38,544 nt of DNA from a virus. The notes beneath the pieces were generated by a model. That model searched no databases. It worked only from the letters and a program-made list of their open reading frames with translations, and was not told where the DNA came from. Made by a program: the position numbers and the translations under genes. Within the stretch, counting starts at the first letter, position 1; each line of letters starts with the position of its first letter. Shown here in pieces: positions 1 through 6,583 of the stretch. The stretch lies in the IMG/VR virus record IMGVR_UViG_3300010412_000038, positions 1-38,544 of that record. The stretch is one strand, 5' to 3'.

Positions 1-376
1 ACCCTACAGCAGGACTTGTTCACACAAGCCACTGCTAACTTCACTGCTTGGACGGAGATAACGCCGCCTCCGGGCGGTTGGCCGGACTACCTGTCGGGCT
101 GGCCGGGAGACGGTGGGGGGTTGATCCGCCTGATTTTTGCCGGAAAGGACGACACCGGCACCCTGACTGAAGCTCGTTTGTATTATGCCGAGCTGGAGTT
201 TACCTACTCTGACGCCAGTTACCGGCTGGCTCTTGATCTGCCAAACGTCATTCAATCCTACCCTGATGCGGCGGCGGAAGCGGGTAGCTACACACTCACC
301 GGTTCTGACGCGGACTTCAGCGTCGGCCTGACCATGCCCGCTGAGTCGGGGTCTTATTCCGTAACAGGATCAGCAG
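1..376. repeat. Left copy of terminal redundancy
   Basis: This segment matches 38169-38544 over its full length with six differences (positions 75, 99, 129, 174, 228, 237). It joins the two window ends into one unit of about 38,168 bp. All six differences fall at third codon positions of the tail gene and are silent. Confidence 0.9.
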
Positions 377-897
377 CCACACTGAAACCTGATTGGAACA
401 TAGACGCCGAATCCGGGTCGTACACATATACCGGGTTCCAGACCAACCTGCAGGGCGGTTCGGACTTGGCGGCAGAGGGCGGTGCTTATACCTACACCGG
501 CTCCGACGCCACTCTGGCTGCAGCCAAAACGCTGTCGGCGGAAGCCGGGTCATACGCTGCGACTGGCAGTGACGCTGACCTGTTCAAGACCTTCTCGCTG
601 GCAGCTGAAAGCGGATCGTATGCAGCAACAGGATCGGCAGCTGGGCTGAAGCTGGACATTGTCTTTCCGGCCAACGCCGGGTCGTATACCTGCACCGGGT
701 CTGATGCGGCACTCAATGCCACAATCGGAGCCATGTCCGCCGAAGCGGGCGCATATACATACACCGGGTCCGATGCAACTATTGAACGGACGTTCCAGCC
801 GTTGTCCGCAGAGGCAGGGGCATACACACTCACTGGGGCGGACCCCTATATTTTTACGACCGGGGTGACTACTCGACGGGTAATCATGATAGGATAG
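1..897 (+). CDS. Repeat-rich tail protein, C-terminal part (continues the gene at 36126)
   Basis: This is the end of a gene cut by the window boundary. Joined through the terminal redundancy to 36126-38168 it stays in frame and gives a protein of about 979 residues; this part supplies the last 298. It opens with the second half of a unique domain (Trp/Pro/Gly-rich, likely a beta-sandwich), then from about position 276 carries nine tandem repeats of roughly 20-22 residues with consensus E-A-G-S-Y-x-x-T-G-S-x-A-x-(L/F), ending at TAG 895-897. It lies just upstream of the lysis genes, where a host-contact tail or fibre protein is expected. A TTG at position 16 could look like a start, but the frame is open upstream and through the right end, so it is not one. 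The role in adhesion is inferred; the repeats are seen directly. Confidence 0.85.
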   Translation, partial: TLQQDLFTQATANFTAWTEITPPPGGWPDYLSGWPGDGGGLIRLIFAGKDDTGTLTEARLYYAELEFTYSDASYRLALDLPNVIQSYPDAAAEAGSYTLTGSDADFSVGLTMPAESGSYSVTGSAATLKPDWNIDAESGSYTYTGFQTNLQGGSDLAAEGGAYTYTGSDATLAAAKTLSAEAGSYAATGSDADLFKTFSLAAESGSYAATGSAAGLKLDIVFPANAGSYTCTGSDAALNATIGAMSAEAGAYTYTGSDATIERTFQPLSAEAGAYTLTGADPYIFTTGVTTRRVIMIG

Positions 898-903
898 CCA
901 GTA

Positions 904-1161
904 ATGTCTAATATGGACTATAGGGGGGCAGAACAGGAAATGCTCAACCTGATCATGGATGAAATCAGGTACATACGCCAGAAACTTGACGCTCACATTG
1001 ACGACGAAGACAAATCTGTAGAACGGGTCCGCAAAGACATTTCGCAGATCAGGGAAGAGCTGGCTCAGTACAAAACCAAAATCGGCATAATCTCCAGTGG
1101 TGTCGCGCTGTTTGTCGGCGGCATCATTTCTTGGATCGTTTCACATATGGGTATCAAATGA
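904..1161 (+). CDS. Putative XhlA-like holin
   Basis: This 85-residue protein has a charged amphipathic, coiled-coil-prone N-terminal part (about residues 8-58) and one strong membrane segment near the C-terminus (about 60-80), followed by a few residues. That layout matches the XhlA/haemolysin-type holin accessory family. It overlaps the endolysin start by four bases (ATGA), so the two are probably translationally coupled, and it is the first gene of the lysis block. The start ATG has a weak AGGA site about nine bases upstream. It could instead be an anti-holin or other small membrane protein; the lysis role rests on topology and neighbours. Confidence 0.6.
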   Translation: MSNMDYRGAEQEMLNLIMDEIRYIRQKLDAHIDDEDKSVERVRKDISQIREELAQYKTKIGIISSGVALFVGGIISWIVSHMGIK

Positions 1162-1499
1162 GGCTTGGACAGAAACAAGAGCTGTTCATGCGCCTGCTGC
1201 CGGTACTTATCGACAAGGCTCATGATCTGGGCTTTGAAATACGCGGCGGAGACCTGTTCCGAGACCCCAGAGTCCATGGCCACATGGGTGAAAAGGTAGG
1301 TTACTCTGCAGCTAATTCATGTCACAAACTGAAACTGGCTATCGATTTGCTGTTGTTCAGGGATGGGGTTTATCTGACGGATACGGAAGACTACCGAGAG
1401 CTTGGCGAATGGTGGGAGCAGGTGCATGAGTTGACCTGCTGGGGAGGAAGGTTCGCTGACGGGAATCATTTTTCCATTACACATGAAGGATCAAAGTGA
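1158..1499 (+). CDS. Endolysin, M15 peptidase family (VanY-like)
   Basis: The 113-residue product carries the zinc-peptidase pattern of M15 enzymes such as the phage T5 L-alanyl-D-glutamate endopeptidase: S-C-H-K-L-K-L-A-I-D at about residues 54-63 supplies the His and Asp ligands, and W-G-G-R-F-A-D-G-N-H-F at about 95-105 supplies the last His (about 104). M15 phage enzymes cut peptide links in peptidoglycan. No signal peptide is visible, so release should need the holin upstream. An in-frame start at 1131 would lie inside the holin gene; the ATG at 1158 that overlaps the holin stop is preferred. The next gene overlaps by one base (TGATG). Confidence 0.85.
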   Translation: MRLGQKQELFMRLLPVLIDKAHDLGFEIRGGDLFRDPRVHGHMGEKVGYSAANSCHKLKLAIDLLLFRDGVYLTDTEDYRELGEWWEQVHELTCWGGRFADGNHFSITHEGSK

Positions 1500-1858
1500 T
1501 GGCTAATTTTGCACAGATACCGCCACTGAGAATTGGAAGGAACCACCAGTGGCATCTTGAAGGAGACCTGATTTACGAGAGCGACCTTTGGCCTGAGCCA
1601 ATCGTAGTTCCGAAAGGGTTTGAAACTGATCTCGCCAGCATACCTCGCTGGTTCACACCGCTGGTGCCAGTCAATGGCGACCACCGGGCCAGCGCAATCG
1701 TCCATGATTATCTGGTGCGGCTGGAGGGCTTCCACCGTCCGCTGGCAGACCGTATTTTTCTGGAGGCCATGAAAGAATCAGGGGTGCCGGGTTGGCGCAG
1801 GTACATCATGTACTGGGCTGTTTCGATACTGACCATTGCCAAGGGGATCAGACGATGA
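1499..1858 (+). CDS. DUF1353 family protein
   Basis: The 119-residue protein shows the DUF1353 pattern: G-F-E-T-D-L-A-S-I-P-R at about residues 40-50, an H-D-Y-L motif near 69-72, and A-D-R-I-F-L-E-A-M near 83-91. DUF1353 proteins are common beside phage lysis genes and their biochemical role is not established. The start ATG overlaps the endolysin stop, and a GTG one codon upstream is an alternative. The C-terminal 25 residues are hydrophobic and could touch the membrane. The gene is in a tight four-gene lysis operon, so a part in lysis or cell-wall work is inferred. Confidence 0.8.
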   Translation: MANFAQIPPLRIGRNHQWHLEGDLIYESDLWPEPIVVPKGFETDLASIPRWFTPLVPVNGDHRASAIVHDYLVRLEGFHRPLADRIFLEAMKESGVPGWRRYIMYWAVSILTIAKGIRR

Positions 1859-2109
1859 AAATCATTCTGGCGTTGATCTTAGTGCTGATCCTGTCCGGCT
1901 GTAACATGTACAATATTCAGCGTTGCGAAGGCAATGTCTGCTCGACCGCTGAGATCAAATCGATGCGGAAGTTCAAGAGCATTGCTTTCAAATACAACGG
2001 TAGCGACCGGACGTTTGAACTGCAGGCAGGAGACGTCGGTACAGATGTTTCGGCTATCAACACTCTGGCCAGCGTCATACTGCTACAGGCTCAACAACAA
2101 GAAGAATAG
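1855..2109 (+). CDS. Small lipoprotein, possible outer-membrane spanin
   Basis: The 84-residue product begins with a short basic start, a run of I/L/V, then the lipobox L-S-G-C with the acylated Cys at residue 16, so it should be exported and lipidated. The remainder has a short C-E-G-N-V-C motif and no second membrane segment. The ATG overlaps the previous stop (ATGA); a longer frame from 1792 would hide the signal peptide and is rejected. As last gene of the lysis block it could serve as an o-spanin, but it lacks the proline-rich stretch of Rz1 and no i-spanin is evident, so this role is only a suggestion. Confidence 0.7.
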   Translation: MKIILALILVLILSGCNMYNIQRCEGNVCSTAEIKSMRKFKSIAFKYNGSDRTFELQAGDVGTDVSAINTLASVILLQAQQQEE

Positions 2110-2112
2110 TTT

Positions 2113-2200
2113 TTGCCGGAGCTTCCCCCCACTGCTCCTTTTCCCTCAATCCTGCAGTGGTCCGGCAATCGGCTCCCCCGACAGGGACGTTAGGGGAGCC
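2113..2200. terminator. Bidirectional terminator region between convergent operons
   Basis: Two structures fill the gap between the convergent operons. One nests the arms 2113-2120/2161-2168 (TTGCCGGA/TCCGGCAA) and 2129-2134/2155-2160. The second is a perfect 8-bp hairpin GGCTCCCC 2171-2178 / GGGGAGCC 2193-2200 followed on the + strand by two T-rich patches. It probably ends the lysis transcript and may also stop leftward transcripts. Confidence 0.55.
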
Positions 2201-2207
2201 ACCTCTT

Positions 2208-2438
2208 TTACGCTTTTTGCTGGTCCGCCAGATCGGCAAACTTTGCGCCCATCTTGCGGTAGTATTCCCTCAGTGGAAATGAAGTAGCATCGCGCACAAC
2301 AGTATCGAGTTGCTGCCGGTAGAACAGCTGCACTTCTTCATACGTTGCGAGTTCACCCAGCGGTTTGCCAAGGCTCAGGCCAATAGCCCGACGCTCATCA
2401 TCGTTGAGGTCCAAGGTATAGGTCAGTCTAATCTTCAT
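2208..2438 (-). CDS. Small unknown protein, last gene of leftward operon
   Basis: The 76-residue product begins M-K-I-R-L-T-Y-T-L-D and contains a helical E-E-V-Q-L-F-Y-R-Q-Q-L segment; I recognise no family. The start at 2438 is chosen because GGAGGGAG lies at proper spacing upstream, whereas the longer frame to 2465 has no such site. It overlaps the end of the upstream gene by 11 bases and ends next to the convergent terminator. Position in the operon with the exonuclease and annealing protein suggests an early function, but nothing in the sequence shows which. Confidence 0.7.
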   Translation of the reverse strand: MKIRLTYTLDLNDDERRAIGLSLGKPLGELATYEEVQLFYRQQLDTVVRDATSFPLREYYRKMGAKFADLADQQKA

Positions 2439-2646
2439 CGCGTTTCTCCCTCCGCATTGACACACTGATCAGGGTTCCGGTTGGGCGTCCGCCAAGGTCT
2501 GCAGGCAGGCAGGCGTCAAGGGCGTCTTCCAATGTCATGGGGTTGTCGGGTCGCTGCAGTTCCCAGCGCTCCCGCTGCAGTTGACGCACCGCCTGCTCCA
2601 GTTCGCTCAGGTTGACCCGGCCAACGATACGGTAATCGTATTTCAC
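2428..2646 (-). CDS. Small unknown protein
   Basis: This 72-residue protein starts with GTG that overlaps the upstream stop (GTGA). It has a predicted helix rich in L, E, Q and R at about residues 12-30 (S-E-L-E-Q-A-V-R-Q-L-Q-R-E-R-W) and an acidic tail. The beginning (K-Y-D-Y-R-I-V-G-R-V) could be a beta strand, giving a beta-alpha layout. No family is recognised. It is tightly packed between other early genes and is surely co-translated with them. Confidence 0.7.
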   Translation of the reverse strand: MKYDYRIVGRVNLSELEQAVRQLQRERWELQRPDNPMTLEDALDACLPADLGGRPTGTLISVSMRREKRDED

Positions 2647-2879
2647 CAGTCTACATCTCCGCCCATGGACTGCTGCTTCGGTGCCTGCGTTTCTTTCTCA
2701 AACACCGGGAACCAGCCGCCATCCGGGCCTATACCAAGGGGAATCGAGTCGAGCTTGATACGCAGTTTCCCCTCTGCGTTTTGAAACAAGGTACCACACT
2801 TGATCCAACGGGTCTTTTCATCACCGTCTTTGGTGGTGTATTTGCTTCCCGGGAACATGATGTCTCCAACTACGTTCAT
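2643..2879 (-). CDS. Conserved small phage protein, possible DNA-binding accessory
   Basis: The 78-residue protein contains G-S-K-Y-T-T-K-D-G-D-E-K-T-R-W and K-L-R-I-K-L-D-S-I-P-L-G, a beta-strand-rich pattern of small phage proteins that sit beside recombination genes. An OB-fold-like single-stranded DNA-binding role is conceivable but not shown by any motif I can name. It ends Q-S-M-G-G-D-V-D-W, reminiscent of the acidic, aromatic tips of phage SSBs, though this is only a resemblance. It overlaps the exonuclease gene by four bases. Confidence 0.65.
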   Translation of the reverse strand: MNVVGDIMFPGSKYTTKDGDEKTRWIKCGTLFQNAEGKLRIKLDSIPLGIGPDGGWFPVFEKETQAPKQQSMGGDVDW

Positions 2880-3499
2880 TCTACATCTCCTTTCAGTTGG
2901 TCGTACAGTGATTGAATTTTCTCGATGTGCGTTTGCAACGCCTGCTCCAGTGCGTCGGTGTACGAGTCCATTTCCACCAGAACCAACAGCGGTTTTAGTG
3001 GCGGGCAGTACGAGCAGAATACCGCCCTACATGGTTCGTCCATCATGAGCATCTGGAAGTGGACCTGCGCCCGGTGTTCAGGCGGCAGCGTACCGGCTTC
3101 CAGCCAGCCCATGTGGGTACTGGGCTTGGGGCATTTGATTTCCAGTGGTCCGTATCCCGGCAGGTCATTGACGATGCCATCCGGCGAGCAGCCAGCCCAG
3201 CCGCTGTCATCCATGATGAAACCCACCTCGATAATATCCCAGCCTTTTGCGAACGCAATCCAGTTGCGAGCCTCGGCTTCCATGTCGATGCCCCGGCTCA
3301 TCCACTCTGTCCGGTAGCCGACTTCAGGCTCTTGCAGCCCCAGCTTTTCGGCCAACAGGCGGTGCCGGATGGTGTCTGCACTGGACGACGGTCTGCCGGT
3401 GGGGGTCAGCAGGTTGGATGCGAGAGAGGCTGTAAGCAGGCCCCTCCGCATCTCAAACCATTCCGCGCTGCCCTGCGCTAGGTCGTTATAGACTTTCAC
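2876..3499 (-). CDS. YqaJ-type viral recombinase / lambda-exonuclease-like nuclease
   Basis: The 207-residue protein has the YqaJ family layout: Q-G-S-A-E-W-F-E-M-R-R-G-L-L-T-A-S near the N-terminus (about 9-25), the metal-binding Asp in G-C-S-P-D-G (about 104-108), the E-I-K of the PD-(D/E)XK core (about 120-122), and a helix with H-F-Q-M-L-M (about 147-152). This family degrades the 5-prime strand of double-stranded DNA ends so that an annealing protein can pair the exposed strand. The annealing protein lies two genes upstream in the same operon, forming a Red-like pair. The ATG overlaps the upstream gene by four bases. Confidence 0.85.
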   Translation of the reverse strand: MKVYNDLAQGSAEWFEMRRGLLTASLASNLLTPTGRPSSSADTIRHRLLAEKLGLQEPEVGYRTEWMSRGIDMEAEARNWIAFAKGWDIIEVGFIMDDSGWAGCSPDGIVNDLPGYGPLEIKCPKPSTHMGWLEAGTLPPEHRAQVHFQMLMMDEPCRAVFCSYCPPLKPLLVLVEMDSYTDALEQALQTHIEKIQSLYDQLKGDVE

Positions 3500-3903
3500 T
3501 GGGCTCTCCGCAATTTACCCAGTCGGCTGATCACACTGGTCCGGGTGCGGCAGTCCCTGATCCTGTCTTTGTGCTGATCCATAACGATGTCTGCCAGATA
3601 CGTCAGGCGGGCCTCTGGGTTGAGCTTCAGCAGCTTGAGCAGAAGCTCGTCTTCGCTCTGGGTATATCTGGGCCCCCGCTTGACCTTGCCGACTTTCTTT
3701 GCGGGCTTGGTGCCGCCGTTGCCCAGCGGATTCTTGCTCCAGATGATGTCGGGGCGATAGGCGGTATCAACATGCTCGTAAACACTAACGACCGCTTTGC
3801 CCTTGGAGTCCTCCACCAGTTCCTTGGCATAGAACTTGGCGCGGCCCTTGGCGCAGGAGTCCATGACGATCTTGCCGTCTGAAATGATGATGTACCGCTT
3901 CAT
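3496..3903 (-). CDS. Unknown protein with C-terminal helix-turn-helix-like segment
   Basis: The 135-residue protein has a beta-rich N-terminal half (about 1-55), a basic linker K-P-A-K-K-V-G-K-V-K-R-G (about 67-78), and a C-terminal helical region with R-Y-T-Q-S-E-D-E-L-L-L-K-L-L (about 80-93) that looks Myb/SANT-like. It could contact DNA between the exonuclease and annealing protein, between which it is encoded. No family assignment is secure. It overlaps both neighbours by four bases, so expression is coupled. Confidence 0.65.
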   Translation of the reverse strand: MKRYIIISDGKIVMDSCAKGRAKFYAKELVEDSKGKAVVSVYEHVDTAYRPDIIWSKNPLGNGGTKPAKKVGKVKRGPRYTQSEDELLLKLLKLNPEARLTYLADIVMDQHKDRIRDCRTRTSVISRLGKLRRAQ

Positions 3904-4487
3904 GATTTCTCTCCCTTCAGCATCTTGTAGGCTTGCGAATACTTCTCTTGCGAGAGGTCATCCAGCTTGTCGATGCCAGCCCACTTCATGAACTTGACCT
4001 CATCATGATCGGCCAGCAGTTTCTTCAGCTGTTGCAGCTGCAGATCGGTAATGGGCTTGCTCCATTGACCAACCGGGACCGTCGAGCCAGCGTCCCACAG
4101 GGACAGGCCCAGACCGGCGAAGGCCAGAGCCTTGACCAGAGCCCGCTGACGGTTGTCATTGATGTCCCGGGCGTTGGGGTTGCTGATGGCATTGAAGCGG
4201 TTATCCATCACCGCCAGTCGGGCGCAGGTGAAGACAGACTCTTCCGGGTCTCCGCCGCCTTTGGTGATGGTGACATGAACCTCGACCTCCATCGTACCGT
4301 CAGCAAAGACAACGTCTTCGCCATGGCGATAGGTGGACGCCGGGTAGTGGCGTTTCAGCAACAGCCATGCCTTGTGCCATGGCACATACGACAGGGATTT
4401 GGACTGACTGATGCTGATGGACTCGACATGCGGAGCAACGTCGATATTGGACAGGGTGTCCCAAACTTCTTGCGAAAACTGGTTCAT
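3900..4487 (-). CDS. Single-strand annealing protein, Sak3/DUF1071-like
   Basis: The 195-residue protein contains L-S-Y-V-P-W-H-K-A-W-L-L-L-K-R-H-Y-P at about residues 32-49, the signature of the DUF1071/Sak3 group of Rad52-like annealing proteins, followed by a beta-rich core and R-Q-R-A-L-V-K-A-L-A-F-A-G-L-G-L. Such proteins coat ssDNA and pair complementary strands, working with the YqaJ exonuclease in the same operon. It is the first gene of the leftward operon, with an AGAGGAG ribosome site that is a near variant of the shared early leader. It faces the XRE regulator across a 97-bp control region. Confidence 0.75.
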   Translation of the reverse strand: MNQFSQEVWDTLSNIDVAPHVESISISQSKSLSYVPWHKAWLLLKRHYPASTYRHGEDVVFADGTMEVEVHVTITKGGGDPEESVFTCARLAVMDNRFNAISNPNARDINDNRQRALVKALAFAGLGLSLWDAGSTVPVGQWSKPITDLQLQQLKKLLADHDEVKFMKWAGIDKLDDLSQEKYSQAYKMLKGEKS

Positions 4488-4584
4488 TGCAAATCTCCTC
4501 TGTTACAGGGTAAGTCTACCATAGTCAGCTGGCTACAGCAAGTTCCTTGTGATAAGCTATAGACAGCAACGGAGGTCAGAAAAA
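4488..4584. promoter_or_regulatory. Divergent control region with palindromic operator candidate
   Basis: This short gap separates the annealing-protein operon from the XRE regulator. It holds an imperfect 14-bp palindrome TAGTCAGCTGGCTA (4522-4535, one mismatched pair) and, for the + strand, an extended -10-like TG-T-GATAAG at 4548-4556 whose -35 zone would overlap the palindrome. That arrangement suits an operator for the regulator. Promoter calls by eye are weak. Confidence 0.4.
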
Positions 4585-4830
4585 ATGTATACGCCTAAAG
4601 ATGTACCGGGTCAGACGTACTCCAACAGGGTGCGTCGGAATGTCGCCCGAATCATGAGAAGTCGAGGAATGCCGGGGTCTGGCGGACTCCCGCACATGAC
4701 TTCTGCTGGTCTGTATAAATTCATGACTGGCCGGGTGGACATGACGATCACCCGGGTCCAGATGATCGCTGACGATCTGGGTGTCTCGGTCAACGAGTTA
4801 CTACAATACTGTCCTGACGATCAGGATTGA
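4585..4830 (+). CDS. XRE/Cro-type helix-turn-helix regulator
   Basis: The 81-residue protein fits a small Cro/CI-type DNA-binding domain: helix V-R-R-N-V-A-R-I-M-R (about 16-25), then M-T-S-A-G-L-Y-K-F-M-T-G-R (about 38-50) as turn and recognition helix, and V-Q-M-I-A-D-D-L-G-V-S-V-N-E-L-L (about 58-73). The start at 4585 has GGAGG eleven bases upstream; a longer frame from 4549 lacks a site. It lies divergent to the recombination operon with a palindrome between them, so it probably controls that promoter and its own. No integrase was found, so it need not be a prophage repressor. Confidence 0.75.
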   Translation: MYTPKDVPGQTYSNRVRRNVARIMRSRGMPGSGGLPHMTSAGLYKFMTGRVDMTITRVQMIADDLGVSVNELLQYCPDDQD

Positions 4831-5132
4831 TGGTCAGGCGCATCGCGAAAGTGGATGCGAATCAACGAGATATTGTTGACGCACTGAAAAAAATAGGCTG
4901 TAGTGTCACTAGTTTACATACCGTAGGCAGTGGTTGCCCTGATCTTTTGGTTGGATACCGGGGCATCAACCACCTGTTGGAGGTGAAAAATGTACGGGGA
5001 CGCAACAAGCACACAGACCTACAGAAAGACTGGTTTGCCCAATGGAAAGGCGCAGCACCCGTCACTGTCAGAAATCCAGAGGAAGCAATTCTGGCTGTAT
5101 CAGGACCAGCGCATGGGTCGGCTGATTCGTAA
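4830..5132 (+). CDS. VRR-NUC-like nuclease
   Basis: The 100-residue protein shows the compact VRR-NUC pattern: V-D-A-N-Q near residue 8, G-C-P-D-L-L-V-G at about 35-42 with the metal-binding Asp, E-V-K at about 51-53, and a following Gln (about 65). Phage members are thought to act as structure-specific nucleases, for example on branched DNA. The ATG overlaps the regulator stop (TGATG) and the gene is followed by another nuclease-like gene, so this + strand trio looks like a small recombination and regulation unit. Confidence 0.75.
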   Translation: MVRRIAKVDANQRDIVDALKKIGCSVTSLHTVGSGCPDLLVGYRGINHLLEVKNVRGRNKHTDLQKDWFAQWKGAAPVTVRNPEEAILAVSGPAHGSADS

Positions 5133-5415
5133 CGCTGCCCGGGGGCAGAACTGCTCGTTGCGCCTGCCGGGTTGTAAAAACGACACCTCGACGGTGGTGT
5201 TTGCTCATGCCCCATCGATAGACAACGGCATGGGGCTGAAGCAGGCCAAGGACTTCTGGGGTGCCTTCGCCTGCTCCAACTGCCATGATGTGGTTGATGG
5301 CCGGGTCTCTACCAGCGACCAGCGAGTGCTGATTCTGGAGCGCTGGCTCGCCGGTATTTACGAGACCCAGAAGAAGCTCATTGAAGCAGGTCTGATCCGT
5401 TACTCTGAGCGATAG
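5113..5415 (+). CDS. DUF1364 protein, putative HNH-like nuclease
   Basis: The 100-residue protein begins M-G-R-L-I-R-N-A-A-R-G-Q-N-C-S-L-R-L-P-G-C, a hallmark of DUF1364, and continues with A-H-A (His about 32) and A-C-S-N-C-H-D-V-V-D-G-R (Cys 54, Cys 57, His 58), giving a likely zinc site as in HNH-type nucleases. DUF1364 genes occur among lambda-type nin-region recombination genes. A longer start at 4990 would overlap the VRR-NUC gene by over 140 bases in another frame, so 5113, with AGGA upstream, is preferred. Its end overlaps the convergent gene on the other strand by 38 bases. Confidence 0.75.
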   Translation: MGRLIRNAARGQNCSLRLPGCKNDTSTVVFAHAPSIDNGMGLKQAKDFWGAFACSNCHDVVDGRVSTSDQRVLILERWLAGIYETQKKLIEAGLIRYSER

Positions 5416-5650
5416 AGTAGTCGATCATCTTGACCTTTTCCGTCGCCCACCAGAGCCGGTGATCGGTTTCCTGAATCTGCAGTAGCTTGCGGTCTATTTC
5501 CCGCAGAAGTTGTCGGGCCCGGTTGATGTTGTGCGCTTGCGGGTCCGGCGCTTCTGCCAGCTGCATGACGCTGCGGAGACACTGGTCGATGTCATCGTAC
5601 AGGCGGTCCAGCCTGCCCTGTTCAATCCTTTGCTCTTCATGGGCATTCAT
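5378..5650 (-). CDS. Small helical unknown protein
   Basis: The 90-residue product is charged and almost wholly helical (E-E-Q-R-I-E-Q-G-R-L-D-R-L-Y-D-D-I-D-Q, then R-A-R-Q-L-L-R-E-I-D-R-K-L-L-Q-I-Q), probably a short coiled coil. It overlaps the NinB-like gene by four bases at its start and overlaps the convergent DUF1364 gene at its end. No family is recognised. Confidence 0.65.
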   Translation of the reverse strand: MNAHEEQRIEQGRLDRLYDDIDQCLRSVMQLAEAPDPQAHNINRARQLLREIDRKLLQIQETDHRLWWATEKVKMIDYSIAQSNGSDLLQ

Positions 5651-6033
5651 GTTATTTCCTCGTTAGGTCTGGGCACCGTAATACCCAGAGTGTTAGCAGC
5701 CCAGCTTTCAATCCATTCCAGAAACCAGCTGAACTCTTTACGGGTGAGTTCGGACGAGCGCTTCATCGGGCGTTGGACAGAGTGCCCAAACACCTCGCTG
5801 TCTTTCCAGCCAAACGCCTCGCCCAGCAGGTACTCTTTCATTTCTTCCAGAGTGTACCCCGTTTCTTCAGACAGGATGCGCAGCGGCACCGCATGAAGAA
5901 ACGCATTCTGATCCAGAGACCGCCTCGGTGAATACACCTCAAGGCGCATCACCGAAGGCGGCTCCAGACGCAGGTGGCGAATCTCGTTTAAGGCCATGTT
6001 GCGCAAGTCTTCATTACGAATAACGATTTGCAT
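5647..6033 (-). CDS. NinB-like recombination protein
   Basis: The 128-residue protein has the NinB/Orf hallmark S-P-R-R-S-L-D-Q-N-A-F-L-H-A at about residues 35-48. Lambda Orf (NinB) helps load recombination proteins onto SSB-coated DNA; an equivalent job is inferred. The start at 6033 is fixed by the shared leader AGAGGAGAATCG just upstream; a longer frame to 6153 runs through the upstream gene and is unlikely. It overlaps the end of the PD-(D/E)XK gene by 20 bases. Confidence 0.7.
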   Translation of the reverse strand: MQIVIRNEDLRNMALNEIRHLRLEPPSVMRLEVYSPRRSLDQNAFLHAVPLRILSEETGYTLEEMKEYLLGEAFGWKDSEVFGHSVQRPMKRSSELTRKEFSWFLEWIESWAANTLGITVPRPNEEIT

Positions 6034-6583
6034 TACGATTCTCCTCTTCATAATCCATGACCCATTGATGCAGCGACTGGTCGGGCCAGAAAAACGCATC
6101 TTTGGGGTCGGGTGTATACCAAGGGCGCATGGTCGCCGGGTCGAAAAACACATGTCGCTTAGTCAGGTCGAACTCACCACCCTCGGGGTGTCGCTCCTTG
6201 CCGGTAAACAGCTTGGTCTCAATCGGGTCGGACATAACGTCATGCCAGACCCAGACGTCTTTCAAGGCACAAACCAACAGGACCGGTCGCTTGTTGCGCT
6301 CGCCGCCTTCCTTGAGCCCCATGTACTTGTACTCTGGGATGACCAAGCCACCCTCCCGCTCCATGAAGGACCGGGTGAATCGCTGGCGGCATTTGATTTC
6401 AAGATAGGCTACGATTTCATCATCGCACTCGCGCATCAATGCGACGTCGGGAACCACCCGGCCCTTGACCTCTTTGATCTTGCGACCATAGACCGGAAGC
6501 TCCCGCCGCTCGTTGTAGTAGCACATGAACTCCAGTGCTACCCGGGCTTCGCGAATGGCGTCTTCTCTCTCTGGTCTAGCCAT
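6014..6583 (-). CDS. PD-(D/E)XK nuclease-like protein
   Basis: The protein of about 189 residues contains V-V-P-D-V-A-L-M (Asp about 46) followed by V-A-Y-L-E-I-K (Glu about 62, Lys about 64), the spacing of a PD-(D/E)XK nuclease core. The rest is charged and rich in aromatic residues, with no other domain recognised. It directly follows the helicase gene (TGATG overlap), so helicase and nuclease may work together on replication or recombination intermediates. An alternative GTG start lies one codon upstream. Confidence 0.6.
   Translation of the reverse strand: MARPEREDAIREARVALEFMCYYNERRELPVYGRKIKEVKGRVVPDVALMRECDDEIVAYLEIKCRQRFTRSFMEREGGLVIPEYKYMGLKEGGERNKRPVLLVCALKDVWVWHDVMSDPIETKLFTGKERHPEGGEFDLTKRHVFFDPATMRPWYTPDPKDAFFWPDQSLHQWVMDYEEENRNANRYS

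Noticed and set aside
317-996. Minus-strand frames opposite the AGSY repeats
   Set aside because: They mirror the repeat array of the + strand gene and have no ribosome sites.
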